DNA from: Lachnospiraceae bacterium
Lineage (GTDB): Bacteria; Bacillota; Clostridia; Lachnospirales; Lachnospiraceae
NCBI GenBank assembly: GCA_016301965.1
Contig: JAEDOO010000033.1
Coordinates: 1-14,891, forward strand
Reading direction: 5' to 3'
Length of the DNA: 14,891 bases
Numbering within the stretch: position 1 is the first letter of the stretch; the number at the start of each line of letters is the position of its first letter. Both the position numbers and the translations under genes were made by a program. Shown in pieces: positions 1-5,773 of the stretch. The notes below the pieces were generated by a model. The model was given only the letters and a program-made list of their open reading frames with translations, did no database searches and had not been told where the DNA came from.

Positions 1-12
1 TAACGAGCACGA

Positions 13-34
13 CTCCGAGACTACAGGCTCGGAG
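13..34. repeat. Short perfect inverted repeat at the window edge
   Basis: A 7-bp arm CTCCGAG (13-19) is mirrored by CTCGGAG (28-34) around an 8-nt loop. No T-run follows on either strand, so it is not an obvious intrinsic terminator. The surrounding GAGC-rich sequence looks like a dispersed intergenic element, but only one copy is present here, so that is a guess. The first 115 bases contain no gene I can support. A short open frame ending with TAG at 44-46 on the plus strand could be the tail of an off-window gene, but it is too short to judge. Confidence 0.35.
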
Positions 35-68
35 CGAGCGCAGTAGGAGCAAAAAATGCATATATATA

Positions 69-99
69 GCGGGAACCTTCGAAATACGGCAGCCCCCGC
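69..99 (-). terminator. Possible weak terminator of the four-cluster ferredoxin gene
   Basis: Read on the minus strand, GCGGGGGC (99-92) can pair with GTTCCCGC (76-69), including two G-U pairs, about 17 nt after the ferredoxin stop codon. A T-rich stretch containing six consecutive T follows about 12 nt beyond the stem. That T-run is farther away than in a typical intrinsic terminator, so confidence is low. Confidence 0.3.
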
Positions 100-115
100 C
101 AAAGCCTCACTTTTC

Positions 116-496
116 TTAGCTTTCTTTGATCTCCAGAATGTCCATCGGACAAGCCTTAGCACAGATACCGCAGGCAATACACTTGCTTGTCACTGTCTCA
201 TTGGGAACCATGACCTGCATCGGACATACCTCAGCACACTTTCCGCAGCCAGTACACAGCTTCTTGTTGATCATATACACACCCTTGGCATTCTGTGTAA
301 TTGCGCCAAATTCACAAGTACGTGCACATTTGCCGCACTGGATACAGGTATTTACCTTTACTGCGCCATTCTTTTCAACGATCTGAATACAGGATTTTCC
401 CGGATCGTCCACTTTGTAGAATGCCTGAGAACAGGCGTTTACACAGGAAAGACATGCCATACAGGCGTCTTTGTTTTTTACCACCAGTTTCTTCAT
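116..496 (-). CDS. Four-cluster 4Fe-4S ferredoxin-like electron-transfer protein
   Basis: This 126-residue protein carries four C-x2-C-x2-C-x3-C motifs, at residues 12-22, 51-61, 81-91 and 106-116, plus a single extra Cys at 36. The last two motifs end in the classical CP. That is enough ligand for up to four [4Fe-4S] clusters. No signal peptide or membrane segment is visible, so it should act in the cytoplasm. Proteins of this build are electron-transfer subunits, such as those beside hydrogenases, CO dehydrogenases or formate-type oxidoreductases; no partner enzyme is inside the window. The ATG at 496 follows GGAGGG at suitable spacing. It lies downstream of cwlD on the same strand, but a separate promoter and palindromic operator precede it, so it is probably its own unit. 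The exact redox partner cannot be named. Confidence 0.9.
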   Translation of the reverse strand: MKKLVVKNKDACMACLSCVNACSQAFYKVDDPGKSCIQIVEKNGAVKVNTCIQCGKCARTCEFGAITQNAKGVYMINKKLCTGCGKCAEVCPMQVMVPNETVTSKCIACGICAKACPMDILEIKES

Positions 497-553
497 TTGT
501 TTACCCTCCGCTTAGCGTAAATTCGTATATTCACAGAACTTTCTGTATGTTCT

Positions 554-583
554 ATTATATGCGCTGCCCCATGGGTTAGACAA
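554..583 (-). promoter_or_regulatory. Sigma-A-type promoter of the four-cluster ferredoxin
   Basis: On the minus strand a -35 element TTGTCT (583-578) is followed after 18 bp by a perfect -10 element TATAAT (559-554). This places the transcript start near 547 and gives a leader of about 50 nt before the ATG at 496. The -10 match is strong and the -35 is partial. Confidence 0.6.
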
Positions 584-598
584 CTATAATAATTGTTA
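580..598. promoter_or_regulatory. Palindromic operator-like site, resembling a PerR box
   Basis: Positions 580-596 form a 17-bp near-palindrome (ACAAC...AATTGT) with one mismatched pair. It overlaps the -35 element of the ferredoxin promoter. Positions 584-598 (CTATAATAATTGTTA) match the known Bacillus PerR box TTATAATNATTATAA at 11 of 14 defined bases. A repressor bound here would block RNA polymerase. Control of this redox protein by PerR or another Fur-family protein is inferred only from motif and position. Confidence 0.4.
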
Positions 599-615
599 GT
601 TCTGTATATTTTGTG

Positions 616-1317
616 TCATTTGCTCTTTTTCTCTCCTTGCAGCTTTAGATATTCCTCTATACCCGCACAAATGGCTGACGCAGCCTTTTCCTGATACTCT
701 TTTGTCTGCAGCAGAGCTGCTTCTTCGGGATTGGATAAAAAACCACATTCGACAATAACCAGAGGCACAGATGTCTTTCTCAAAAGATAATAAGAGTTGT
801 TTTCCTTACAAATCCTCGTATTTTCAGGATCAAGGTTTTGTACCACCTGTCTCTGCATAATCTCTGCAAATTGCTGTCCTTTTTCAGATCCGCTGTAATA
901 AAACACCTGCGCCCCCTTTGCAGAAGCACTCTCGTAACTGTTCTGGTGAATACTGACTGCACACACGGCATGCGATCCATTGATTTTTTCACACCGAAGC
1001 TGCATATCTCTCTGCTTATTCTCTTCCGTTCCCATATTATGCAGCATTTCATCCTCTTCTCTGGTCATCAACACAGCAATTCCCATGCTCTTCAATTTTT
1101 TTTCCACCTGTTTCGCAATTGCCAGATTAATATCTTTCTCTTTACAGCCATCCCCCGCCACTTTCCCCGGATCACCACCTCCATGGCCGGCATCGATGAC
1201 TACAGTATATTCTGTCAATCTGGCACTGGACGCAAGATGGGCCGTTTTACCGGAGAGCATATATACACTGATGAGCAAAAGTATGGCCATTGCGGCTTCT
1301 ATCGTTCCTTTTTTCAC
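616..1317 (-). CDS. cwlD: CwlD-type N-acetylmuramoyl-L-alanine amidase
   Basis: This is an Amidase_3 family zinc amidase of 233 residues, close to the usual length of CwlD (about 237). CwlD cleaves the stem peptide from N-acetylmuramic acid and, with PdaA, makes the muramic delta-lactam of spore cortex. An N-terminal hydrophobic anchor or signal spans about residues 9-22. The catalytic set is visible: His45 in VIDAGHGG, Glu60, His124 in SIHQN, and Glu190 in VIVECGF. The start is GTG at 1317, preceded by AGGA about 10 nt away; the next Met (residue 10) would cut into the membrane segment. It is last in the order GH18 - coiled coil - cwlD, after a 73-bp gap that holds a hairpin containing its own ribosome-binding site. 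The assignment to the sporulation amidase rather than a general one rests on size and single-domain layout. Confidence 0.88.
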   Translation of the reverse strand: MKKGTIEAAMAILLLISVYMLSGKTAHLASSARLTEYTVVIDAGHGGGDPGKVAGDGCKEKDINLAIAKQVEKKLKSMGIAVLMTREEDEMLHNMGTEENKQRDMQLRCEKINGSHAVCAVSIHQNSYESASAKGAQVFYYSGSEKGQQFAEIMQRQVVQNLDPENTRICKENNSYYLLRKTSVPLVIVECGFLSNPEEAALLQTKEYQEKAASAICAGIEEYLKLQGEKKSK

Positions 1318-1321
1318 GCAA

Positions 1322-1370
1322 AAAGATCCTGCCTGGCTTTTTCTAAATATATATGCCGGTCAGGATCTTT
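1322..1370 (-). promoter_or_regulatory. Hairpin spanning the cwlD ribosome-binding site; terminator-like
   Basis: On the minus strand AAAGATCCTG (1370-1361) is exactly complementary to CAGGATCTTT (1331-1322), with extra GCC/GGC pairing inside. The downstream arm runs into TTTTT (1324-1320) and then the GTG start of cwlD. The AGGA that serves as the cwlD ribosome-binding site lies in the downstream arm. The structure could terminate part of the transcripts coming from the coiled-coil gene, or hide the ribosome-binding site in long transcripts. Which of these happens cannot be told from the sequence. Confidence 0.55.
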
Positions 1371-1390
1371 CATTTCCTTTTCTTATTCAT

Positions 1391-2098
1391 TTATTCATTG
1401 AGAAACAGCTTTTCCATTTCTTCTTCTGTCAGCTCTTCTGCCTCATCCAGTGCATCTTCATTTTCCGCAGTGTCATAGCATTCCACATCTTCCTCTGTAT
1501 GCCCGAAACACTCCAGATCTGTCATATCCCGCAGAGAATCCGGCATGGTTGCCACGATCCGGTGTACCTCTTTATAAGAAGACATAAACCTCTTCTGTGC
1601 CTGATTGATCAGCTCTACAATATCGTTCATTTCATCCTGCACAGCAATATATTTTTTCTTTCCGTCAGCCAGTTTCTCATTCACTTCTTTCTGGACCTGA
1701 TCTACCCGGGCTTTTGCCTCCCGGTCCGCTTCTTCCCGCATCTGAGCAGCCTGCTGCTCAGCCGTTTTAAGCATCTCATCGCACTGCTTCTTCGCTCTTT
1801 CCATCATTTCGTCTGCCTGAATCTGCGCATTAAGGATCAGACTGCCGATTCTGTCATAATTATCCACATATTTCTGATACTTTTCTGTTACGTCCCGCTC
1901 CAGTTTCTCTTTCTGGGTCTCTTTCAGTTCCAGACGTTTCGTTAACTCCGCAATTTTCTCGTCTCTGGTCTTAATTTCTTTTTCCAGCCGGGATTTTTCC
2001 CGAAAGGCAGCATCCTTGATAGCTTCCACCTTCTGGGCCACATCGTCCTTATCGTAACCGCCCATTAATGTTGTCTTAAACATTTCATATTCCCCCAT
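1391..2098 (-). CDS. DivIVA-like coiled-coil protein
   Basis: This 235-residue soluble protein begins with a short MFKTTLMGGYDKDDV segment, reminiscent of the GY-D-x-V membrane-binding start of DivIVA and GpsB. Charged heptad-rich sequence predicted as coiled coil follows over about residues 15-175, and a very acidic tail covers about 190-235. There is no membrane segment and no enzymatic motif. DivIVA-family proteins mark poles or septa and recruit envelope enzymes; that role is inferred here from the N-terminus and the neighbours only. The first ATG at 2098 is chosen because AGGAGG lies six bases upstream; a second ATG five codons later is possible. It starts 11 bp after the GH18 gene, so the two are co-transcribed, and cwlD follows. 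It could equally be an unrelated scaffold protein. Confidence 0.75.
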   Translation of the reverse strand: MGEYEMFKTTLMGGYDKDDVAQKVEAIKDAAFREKSRLEKEIKTRDEKIAELTKRLELKETQKEKLERDVTEKYQKYVDNYDRIGSLILNAQIQADEMMERAKKQCDEMLKTAEQQAAQMREEADREAKARVDQVQKEVNEKLADGKKKYIAVQDEMNDIVELINQAQKRFMSSYKEVHRIVATMPDSLRDMTDLECFGHTEEDVECYDTAENEDALDEAEELTEEEMEKLFLNE

Positions 2099-2109
2099 AG
2101 TTTTCCTCC

Positions 2110-3804
2110 TTATAAATACTGACCAATCACTGACCAGATAGTTTTATCCTCAAATCCGAGTTTCCAGAAAGCGCCTCCTGCCAACTGATAGGTATCGATC
2201 AGCTGCAGTTTCTCCGTAAGGGATTGCTCATCCTCCAGCCACATTTTCTGCAGGTTCTGCTCTGTATCCAGCTGAGCAACATTCTGTCCTGCCTCTGCAT
2301 CCCAGTAAATTTCCATCTGTTTTTCTTTTGCATATGCATTGGCATCGCTCATGCTCAACGTCTGACATTCCAATGAACCATTTTCATAACTTTCAATCCA
2401 CAGCCTTGTATAAAACGGCATGGCGCTGATCAGTCTGGATGCCGGCACTTCCTTCAATGTATCCTGAATCCCTGTTTCGACAAAAGAAAGCGAAGCATTG
2501 GATCCTGCCGTGTCACTTCCGGAAAAATGCTCATCATATCCCATCATGATCACATAATCGGCGACCTGCCCCTGTACCTTTCGATTGTAATAGGAAGAAA
2601 ACATAGGTACAGGATCATCTATAGAAAATACCAGACCGTTTTTTCTGCAGGCAATAGATAATTCTCTGACAAGCTGTATATAATGCACTGCCTCATCCTG
2701 CTTGATGGATTCAAAATCCAGATTGATACCGTCCATACCGCAATCTTTCGCTGCTGTGATCAATTGACGAATCATGTTTTCTCTGGCTTCGGTACTGGAC
2801 ATAAATGCTTTGTCATCAATCTGATTTGTAAAATTATCAATCAGCCCCCACACTTCAAGTCCAGCTGCATGAGCCTGCTGCACATATTCCGCCGAGGCAA
2901 AAGAAGAGATATTTCCCTTTTCATCTGTCACAGAAAACCAGGTAGGAGAAATCACATTCATGGCTGTAGCTTGGTCTATACAGTCCGCCAAAGTGTCATT
3001 TCCACTGGCATCACTCATCTGATGCCACCCCAGGCAGATTTTATAATCTCTGGTGAGTGCAGTATACACGGGAGCGTTCTGAACAAAATCCAGTTCTCTG
3101 GCCTCCGTAAGTTCTTTATTCTGCGCATATCCCACATACCCTTCCGGAGACATAACACGGCTCCATTCCTCGCCTCTTTCCAGAAGATAGACTTTGTTGA
3201 CTTTTTTGAGAACCTCTGCCTTTTCGGATTCTTCAGTTCGAATTTTAATACCGCCTTCTTTTTCTTCCGGCTTCACCGCATCAGCCACCGGCTGTGAAGG
3301 ATCTGTAATAGCCACGATGGTTTTTGTATCTTCATGTTCTGCATCCAGATACAGGTTCATGATCTGCGGCAGATAATTGAGACTGACATACCAGCCATCG
3401 TCTCTGTGAAGCACTGCTGTATAAGCAGTATCCACATGCTGACCATCCTCGGTATCATAACCGGAAACACCCGGTGTAAAATACCATATCTCCTCTGCCC
3501 GGGCAATCATACCTCTATCGTTTGCTTCATCAATATACAATGGACTTCCCAGGACTTCTTCCGCTGCTTCCCAGGGCCAATAATAGTCGGCCTGTCCCTC
3601 CGGACGAATTGCATGTATCTCTGTCTGCTCACCATCAGCCAGAATAACCACCGCTTCATTCTCTGCAATGTCACCAAAATACCCGGTAACATCTGCATAT
3701 TTATCCCCTATCAGCTGTTCCAGCGAACCCGTTGAAATACCAAAGATCAACAGTATTATGGCTGCGCAGAGTGCCAGAACAACCACCGTAAGTTTCTTTT
3801 TCAT
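2110..3804 (-). CDS. Membrane-anchored SH3-GH18 glycoside hydrolase
   Basis: This 564-residue protein has an uncleaved-looking membrane anchor at residues 5-23, a poorly recognisable extracytoplasmic region to about 170, an SH3-like segment at about 185-235 (GIKIRTEES... VGYAQ), and a GH18 catalytic barrel from about 253 to the end. The catalytic signature DGINLDFE lies at 358-365, with Glu365 as the expected acid. Asn361 in place of the usual Asp is also found in the YaaH/YdhD branch of spore-associated GH18 enzymes. GH18 members of this branch cleave N-acetylglucosaminyl bonds in peptidoglycan, so a cell-wall or spore-cortex substrate is likely, though chitin-like substrates cannot be excluded. 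It heads an operon with the coiled-coil protein and cwlD, which supports an envelope or sporulation role. Its ribosome-binding site (AGGGG, 11 bases from the ATG) is modest. Confidence 0.85.
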   Translation of the reverse strand: MKKKLTVVVLALCAAIILLIFGISTGSLEQLIGDKYADVTGYFGDIAENEAVVILADGEQTEIHAIRPEGQADYYWPWEAAEEVLGSPLYIDEANDRGMIARAEEIWYFTPGVSGYDTEDGQHVDTAYTAVLHRDDGWYVSLNYLPQIMNLYLDAEHEDTKTIVAITDPSQPVADAVKPEEKEGGIKIRTEESEKAEVLKKVNKVYLLERGEEWSRVMSPEGYVGYAQNKELTEARELDFVQNAPVYTALTRDYKICLGWHQMSDASGNDTLADCIDQATAMNVISPTWFSVTDEKGNISSFASAEYVQQAHAAGLEVWGLIDNFTNQIDDKAFMSSTEARENMIRQLITAAKDCGMDGINLDFESIKQDEAVHYIQLVRELSIACRKNGLVFSIDDPVPMFSSYYNRKVQGQVADYVIMMGYDEHFSGSDTAGSNASLSFVETGIQDTLKEVPASRLISAMPFYTRLWIESYENGSLECQTLSMSDANAYAKEKQMEIYWDAEAGQNVAQLDTEQNLQKMWLEDEQSLTEKLQLIDTYQLAGGAFWKLGFEDKTIWSVIGQYL

Positions 3805-3844
3805 TTTTGAATATACCCCTTATATACTAAAAATCGACAAAAGT

Positions 3845-3873
3845 ATTATAGCAATTTCCACAGCATTCGTCAC
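3845..3873 (-). promoter_or_regulatory. Promoter of the GH18 - coiled coil - cwlD unit
   Basis: On the minus strand GTGACG (3873-3868) lies 17 bp from a perfect TATAAT (3850-3845). The transcript would begin near 3838 with a leader of about 35 nt. The -35 matches the consensus at four of six bases. No sporulation-sigma pattern was evident, so vegetative expression is possible even though cwlD is a sporulation gene. Confidence 0.5.
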
Positions 3874-3888
3874 CCATATTTGTTGTAT

Positions 3889-3931
3889 TTCATAAAAATT
3901 TCACCCGGAAGATCCTGAAAGATCCTCCGGG
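3889..3931 (-). terminator. Terminator of the 71-residue hypothetical gene
   Basis: An 11-bp stem with one mismatch (3921-3931 paired with 3904-3914, loop 3915-3920) lies 8 bases after the stop of the minus-strand gene ending at 3940. A T-rich tail, TGAAATTTTTAT, follows. The stem is GC-rich at its base, and its position isolates this gene from the GH18 promoter just beyond. Confidence 0.7.
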
Positions 3932-3939
3932 CGGCAATA

Positions 3940-4155
3940 TTACCTGTCTGACAGTATGTGTTGAAAATTGAGACGGCTGATCTTGCCACTGGCATCACAC
4001 TCATAATCTCTCATATAGGAACCTTCCTCTGCAGTTGTGCATGCAGCAGCAATCTCTTTCGGGCTGGCCTGCCGCGCATTAAGCATCAGCTCGACCCCCT
4101 GCCTGCGATATGCTTTTAATTCATTGGTCAATTTCTTTTTAAATTTCTCTGTCAT
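3940..4155 (-). CDS. Small hypothetical protein, 71 residues
   Basis: I do not recognise a named family. The protein is soluble and basic at its N-terminus (MTEKFKKKLTNELKAYRRQG), probably helical through residue 45 or so. Its C-terminal half reads like a compact domain (EEGSYMRDYECDASGKISRL) with single Cys residues at 39 and 53. Support for a real gene comes from a good promoter at 4343-4371 and a clean terminator at 3904-3931. Translation initiation is odd: the nearest good ribosome-binding site (GGGAGG) ends about 20 bases before the ATG, and the ATG overlaps the stop of an upstream open frame in an ATGA arrangement. This suggests translational coupling, or that the leader folds to bring the site closer. 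Confidence 0.7.
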   Translation of the reverse strand: MTEKFKKKLTNELKAYRRQGVELMLNARQASPKEIAAACTTAEEGSYMRDYECDASGKISRLNFQHILSDR

Positions 4156-4328
4156 TTTTGTGATATACTTTTATTCCTCCCTGAATATATTAAGAATAAA
4201 AACCCATTAGGCCACAGAAACACTGTGCTATTGTAAAAAACATATAGTGGGGAAATTGCGGTGAGCACCGCAGAAATGAAGACAGGATTTATTGCCAAAA
4301 AGATAGTGTATACTCCTTTCCAGCACAT
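4152..4328 (-). CDS. Candidate 58-residue hydrophobic leader peptide, uncertain
   Basis: An open frame of 58 codons runs from ATG at 4328 to a TGA (4154-4152) that overlaps the ATG of the next gene as ATGA. The product would have one or two hydrophobic stretches (about residues 6-32 and 36-48) and a basic end (SGRNKSISQK). In favour: it starts just after a strong promoter, and coupling would explain why the downstream gene lacks a close ribosome-binding site. Against: no ribosome-binding site precedes this ATG, the good AAAGGAG lies inside the frame with no standard start codon at the right distance, and T-rich non-coding DNA easily reads as hydrophobic. The segment also contains hairpins, at 4258-4271 (GCGGT/ACCGC) and 4213-4227 (CACAG/CTGTG), so it may instead be a structured RNA leader. 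Confidence 0.25.
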   Translation of the reverse strand: MCWKGVYTIFLAINPVFISAVLTAISPLYVFYNSTVFLWPNGFLFLIYSGRNKSISQK

Positions 4329-4342
4329 TGCTCTGTAACAGA

Positions 4343-4371
4343 ATTATAGACCTATCTTACCATAAAAGCAA
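4343..4371 (-). promoter_or_regulatory. Promoter of the 71-residue gene and its long leader
   Basis: On the minus strand TTGCTT (4371-4366) is followed after 17 bp by TATAAT (4348-4343). The predicted transcript start is near 4336, about 180 nt before the ATG at 4155. That is long for a gene of this size and leaves room for a regulatory RNA or a leader peptide. Confidence 0.6.
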
Positions 4372-4439
4372 CTATATTTTTCTATTTTTTTAGTCATTTT
4401 ATGAAATACTGTACAAAATCTAAAAAAATGGTGAACTTC

Positions 4440-4469
4440 TTTACATTCTAAGAGCATATGGTATATAAT
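4440..4469 (+). promoter_or_regulatory. mecA promoter
   Basis: TTTACA (4440-4445) is separated by 18 bp from TATAAT (4464-4469). Transcription would start near 4476, leaving a leader of about 100 nt. The roughly 68 bp between this -35 element and the divergent minus-strand -35 element at 4366-4371 is very AT-rich with no gene. Confidence 0.65.
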
Positions 4470-4496
4470 GAACCATAAACTACAGATAGTATACAC

Positions 4497-4573
4497 AAAA
4501 GCACATTCCGTGCTTTTACCGGATTTTTTCCGGTAAGCTGACTACACGGTGAACAATCATAGAAGGATGTGAT
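4497..4573 (+). promoter_or_regulatory. mecA leader with three consecutive hairpins
   Basis: The first stem pairs AAAAGCAC (4497-4504) with GTGCTTTT (4510-4517). The second pairs TTACCGG (4516-4522) with CCGGTAA (4530-4536) around a T-run. The two share bases 4516-4517, so they compete at the edge. The first, with its T-tail, resembles an intrinsic terminator. A third stem, ATCATA (4556-4561) with TGTGAT (4568-4573), places the GAAGGA ribosome-binding site in its six-base loop. Attenuation or translational control of mecA is inferred; no known riboswitch class was recognised. Confidence 0.45.
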
Positions 4574-4576
4574 CAT

Positions 4577-5323
4577 ATGAAAATTGAGAGAATCAGCGAT
4601 ACTCAGATTCGCTGCACCCTTTCCCGTGAAGATCTGGCTAATCGCAACATCAACTTGAGCGAACTGGCTTATGCAACGGATAAAGCCAAAGAACTGTTTC
4701 GGGATATGATCCAGCAGGCAAATGATGAATTCGGATTTGATACCGAAAATCTTCCCCTGATGGTTGAAGCCATACCGATCATGCCGGACAGTATTGTACT
4801 GATCATTACCAAGGTAGAGGATCCGGAAGAACTGGATACCCGTTTTTCCCGTTTTTCTCCCGGCAGCGATACAACGCCCTCCCGCGCAGATCTTCTGGCA
4901 CAAATGGCTGGGGCAGACGATATAATCGATCTATTTCGCAAGCTTTCCGAAGCTACAGCTGATAAAAAGCCGGCTTCACGTTCCAGTGCAGCCAAACCTC
5001 AGGCACCACAGACACCTCCGGTAGATCTTCTCAGAATCTTCGAATTTTATTCTCTGAACGATGCTATTCGTGCTGCCGGAGCCTTAAAAAACAGATTTCA
5101 CGGTGATAACACACTGTACCGCTTTGGCAAGGATACCTGCTACCAGCTGGTACTCCATCAATCCGGGCAAAGTCCGGAGGAGTTTAATCAGATCTGCAAC
5201 CAGCTATCTGAATATGCCCACGGTGAGGCTTTTACAGAAGCCAACGAAGCGTACTTTAAGGAGCATGCGCGCTGCATTATTCCGCAGAATGCTCTTGATA
5301 AACTGGCAGCTCTGGACAACTGA
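4577..5323 (+). CDS. mecA: MecA-family Clp adaptor protein
   Basis: MecA delivers substrates to the ClpC/ClpP protease and helps assemble the ClpC ring in the cytoplasm. The 248-residue protein has the family N-terminal domain at about 1-85 (starting MKIERISDTQIRCTLS, with the DLANRNI and KAKELFRDM segments). A loose Ala/Pro/Ser-rich linker spans about 125-148. The C-terminal ClpC-binding domain, about 150-248, begins with the LLRIFEFYSLNDAIRAA strand-helix pattern. It is somewhat longer than the Bacillus protein (218), mainly in the linker. The ATG at 4577 follows AAGGA at good spacing. It is a single-gene unit with its own promoter, structured leader and terminator, flanked by minus-strand genes. 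Its substrates in this organism cannot be told from the sequence. Confidence 0.88.
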   Translation: MKIERISDTQIRCTLSREDLANRNINLSELAYATDKAKELFRDMIQQANDEFGFDTENLPLMVEAIPIMPDSIVLIITKVEDPEELDTRFSRFSPGSDTTPSRADLLAQMAGADDIIDLFRKLSEATADKKPASRSSAAKPQAPQTPPVDLLRIFEFYSLNDAIRAAGALKNRFHGDNTLYRFGKDTCYQLVLHQSGQSPEEFNQICNQLSEYAHGEAFTEANEAYFKEHARCIIPQNALDKLAALDN

Positions 5324-5330
5324 CACAGAC

Positions 5331-5361
5331 AAAAAGGAAGTCCTTAACGGACTTCCTTTTT
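5331..5361. terminator. Bidirectional terminator between mecA and the DUF1858 gene
   Basis: A perfect 13-bp stem (5331-5343 with 5349-5361, five-base loop) starts with five A and ends with five T. It can therefore end transcription in both directions, serving mecA on the plus strand and the convergent DUF1858 gene on the minus strand. Confidence 0.92.
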
Positions 5362-5379
5362 AACACTTTTCGTGTATAC

Positions 5380-5583
5380 TTACTGTGCAAGAAAATCATT
5401 GATCTGATCTACCAGCAGATCCGCGTCCAAACCATGAACCATGGCAGCTTCTTCCAGAGACTCTCCCTGAGAAGCCGGACAACCGATGCAATGCATCCCT
5501 GCTCTCATTAAAATAGCAATAATATTCGGATCCACCTCGATCAGTTCAGAAATGATCATATCTTTTGATACGGTTTTTGCCAT
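5380..5583 (-). CDS. DUF1858 redox-disulfide domain protein
   Basis: This 67-residue single-domain protein matches the DUF1858 family, also described as the hybrid-cluster-protein-associated redox disulfide domain. The hallmark is the C-x2-C in MHCIGCPASQGESLEEA (Cys32 and Cys35 counted from the ATG), which can form a redox-active disulfide. Its partner in the cell is unknown. The ATG at 5583 is preferred over a GTG immediately upstream at 5586, because AGGAGG lies eight bases from the ATG. It has a good promoter of its own at 5613-5641. It shares a 190-bp divergent region with a ferredoxin gene, which fits a redox role for both. Confidence 0.85.
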   Translation of the reverse strand: MAKTVSKDMIISELIEVDPNIIAILMRAGMHCIGCPASQGESLEEAAMVHGLDADLLVDQINDFLAQ

Positions 5584-5612
5584 CACCCAGTCCTCCTTTT
5601 CGTTTGTGCAAC

Positions 5613-5641
5613 ATTATAGCCAACCTGCAGCAATACCGCAA
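5613..5641 (-). promoter_or_regulatory. Promoter of the DUF1858 gene
   Basis: On the minus strand TTGCGG (5641-5636) lies 17 bp from TATAAT (5618-5613). The start site would be near 5606, giving a short leader that contains AGGAGG. Confidence 0.65.
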
Positions 5642-5666
5642 GACTTTCCCTATAATTTTATGTGTA

Positions 5667-5752
5667 TTAGTCTAAACTAAGGTCTTGTTTTCTCTATCAA
5701 TATAGTTTAGAATTGTCAATGAGCCGTGAATACGGAAACATACTTAGTTTAA
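5667..5752. promoter_or_regulatory. Repeated TTAGT/ACTAA operator-like motifs at the ferredoxin promoter
   Basis: A perfect 14-bp interrupted palindrome, TTAGTCTAAACTAA, lies at 5667-5680, just upstream of the -35 element. AGTTTAGA at 5704-5711 overlaps the -10 element. CTTAGTTTA at 5743-5751 is the exact inverse of TAAACTAAG at 5673-5681. Three related sites around one promoter suggest a repressor or activator. The TTAG-n-CTAA core recalls DtxR/MntR-type metal-regulator boxes, but that link is only a resemblance. Confidence 0.4.
5685..5713 (+). promoter_or_regulatory. Promoter of the 2[4Fe-4S] ferredoxin
   Basis: TTGTTT (5685-5690) and TAGAAT (5708-5713) are separated by 17 bp. The transcript would begin near 5720, about 54 nt before the ATG. 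The AAGGAGG ribosome-binding site before the gene is close to ideal, as expected for an abundant protein. Confidence 0.6.
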
Positions 5753-5773
5753 CCATTTAAGGAGGATACGAAA

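Noticed and set aside
56..520. Plus-strand open frame of 154 codons over the ferredoxin gene
   Set aside because: It is antisense to the four-cluster ferredoxin, whose cysteine motifs, ribosome-binding site and promoter are convincing; the plus-strand product looks like no protein family.
980..1945. Plus-strand frame of 321 codons over cwlD and the coiled-coil gene
   Set aside because: It crosses two genes and the hairpin between them, and the Phe/Leu/His-rich product is what antisense of Glu/Lys-rich coiled coil gives.
4201..4340. Known riboswitch in the leader of the 71-residue gene
   Set aside because: I compared by eye with conserved cores such as c-di-GMP and found no match; the hairpins are reported as unclassified.
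4448..4903. Minus-strand frame of 151 codons over the mecA start
   Set aside because: It is antisense to mecA and its leader, with no ribosome-binding site and no recognisable domain.
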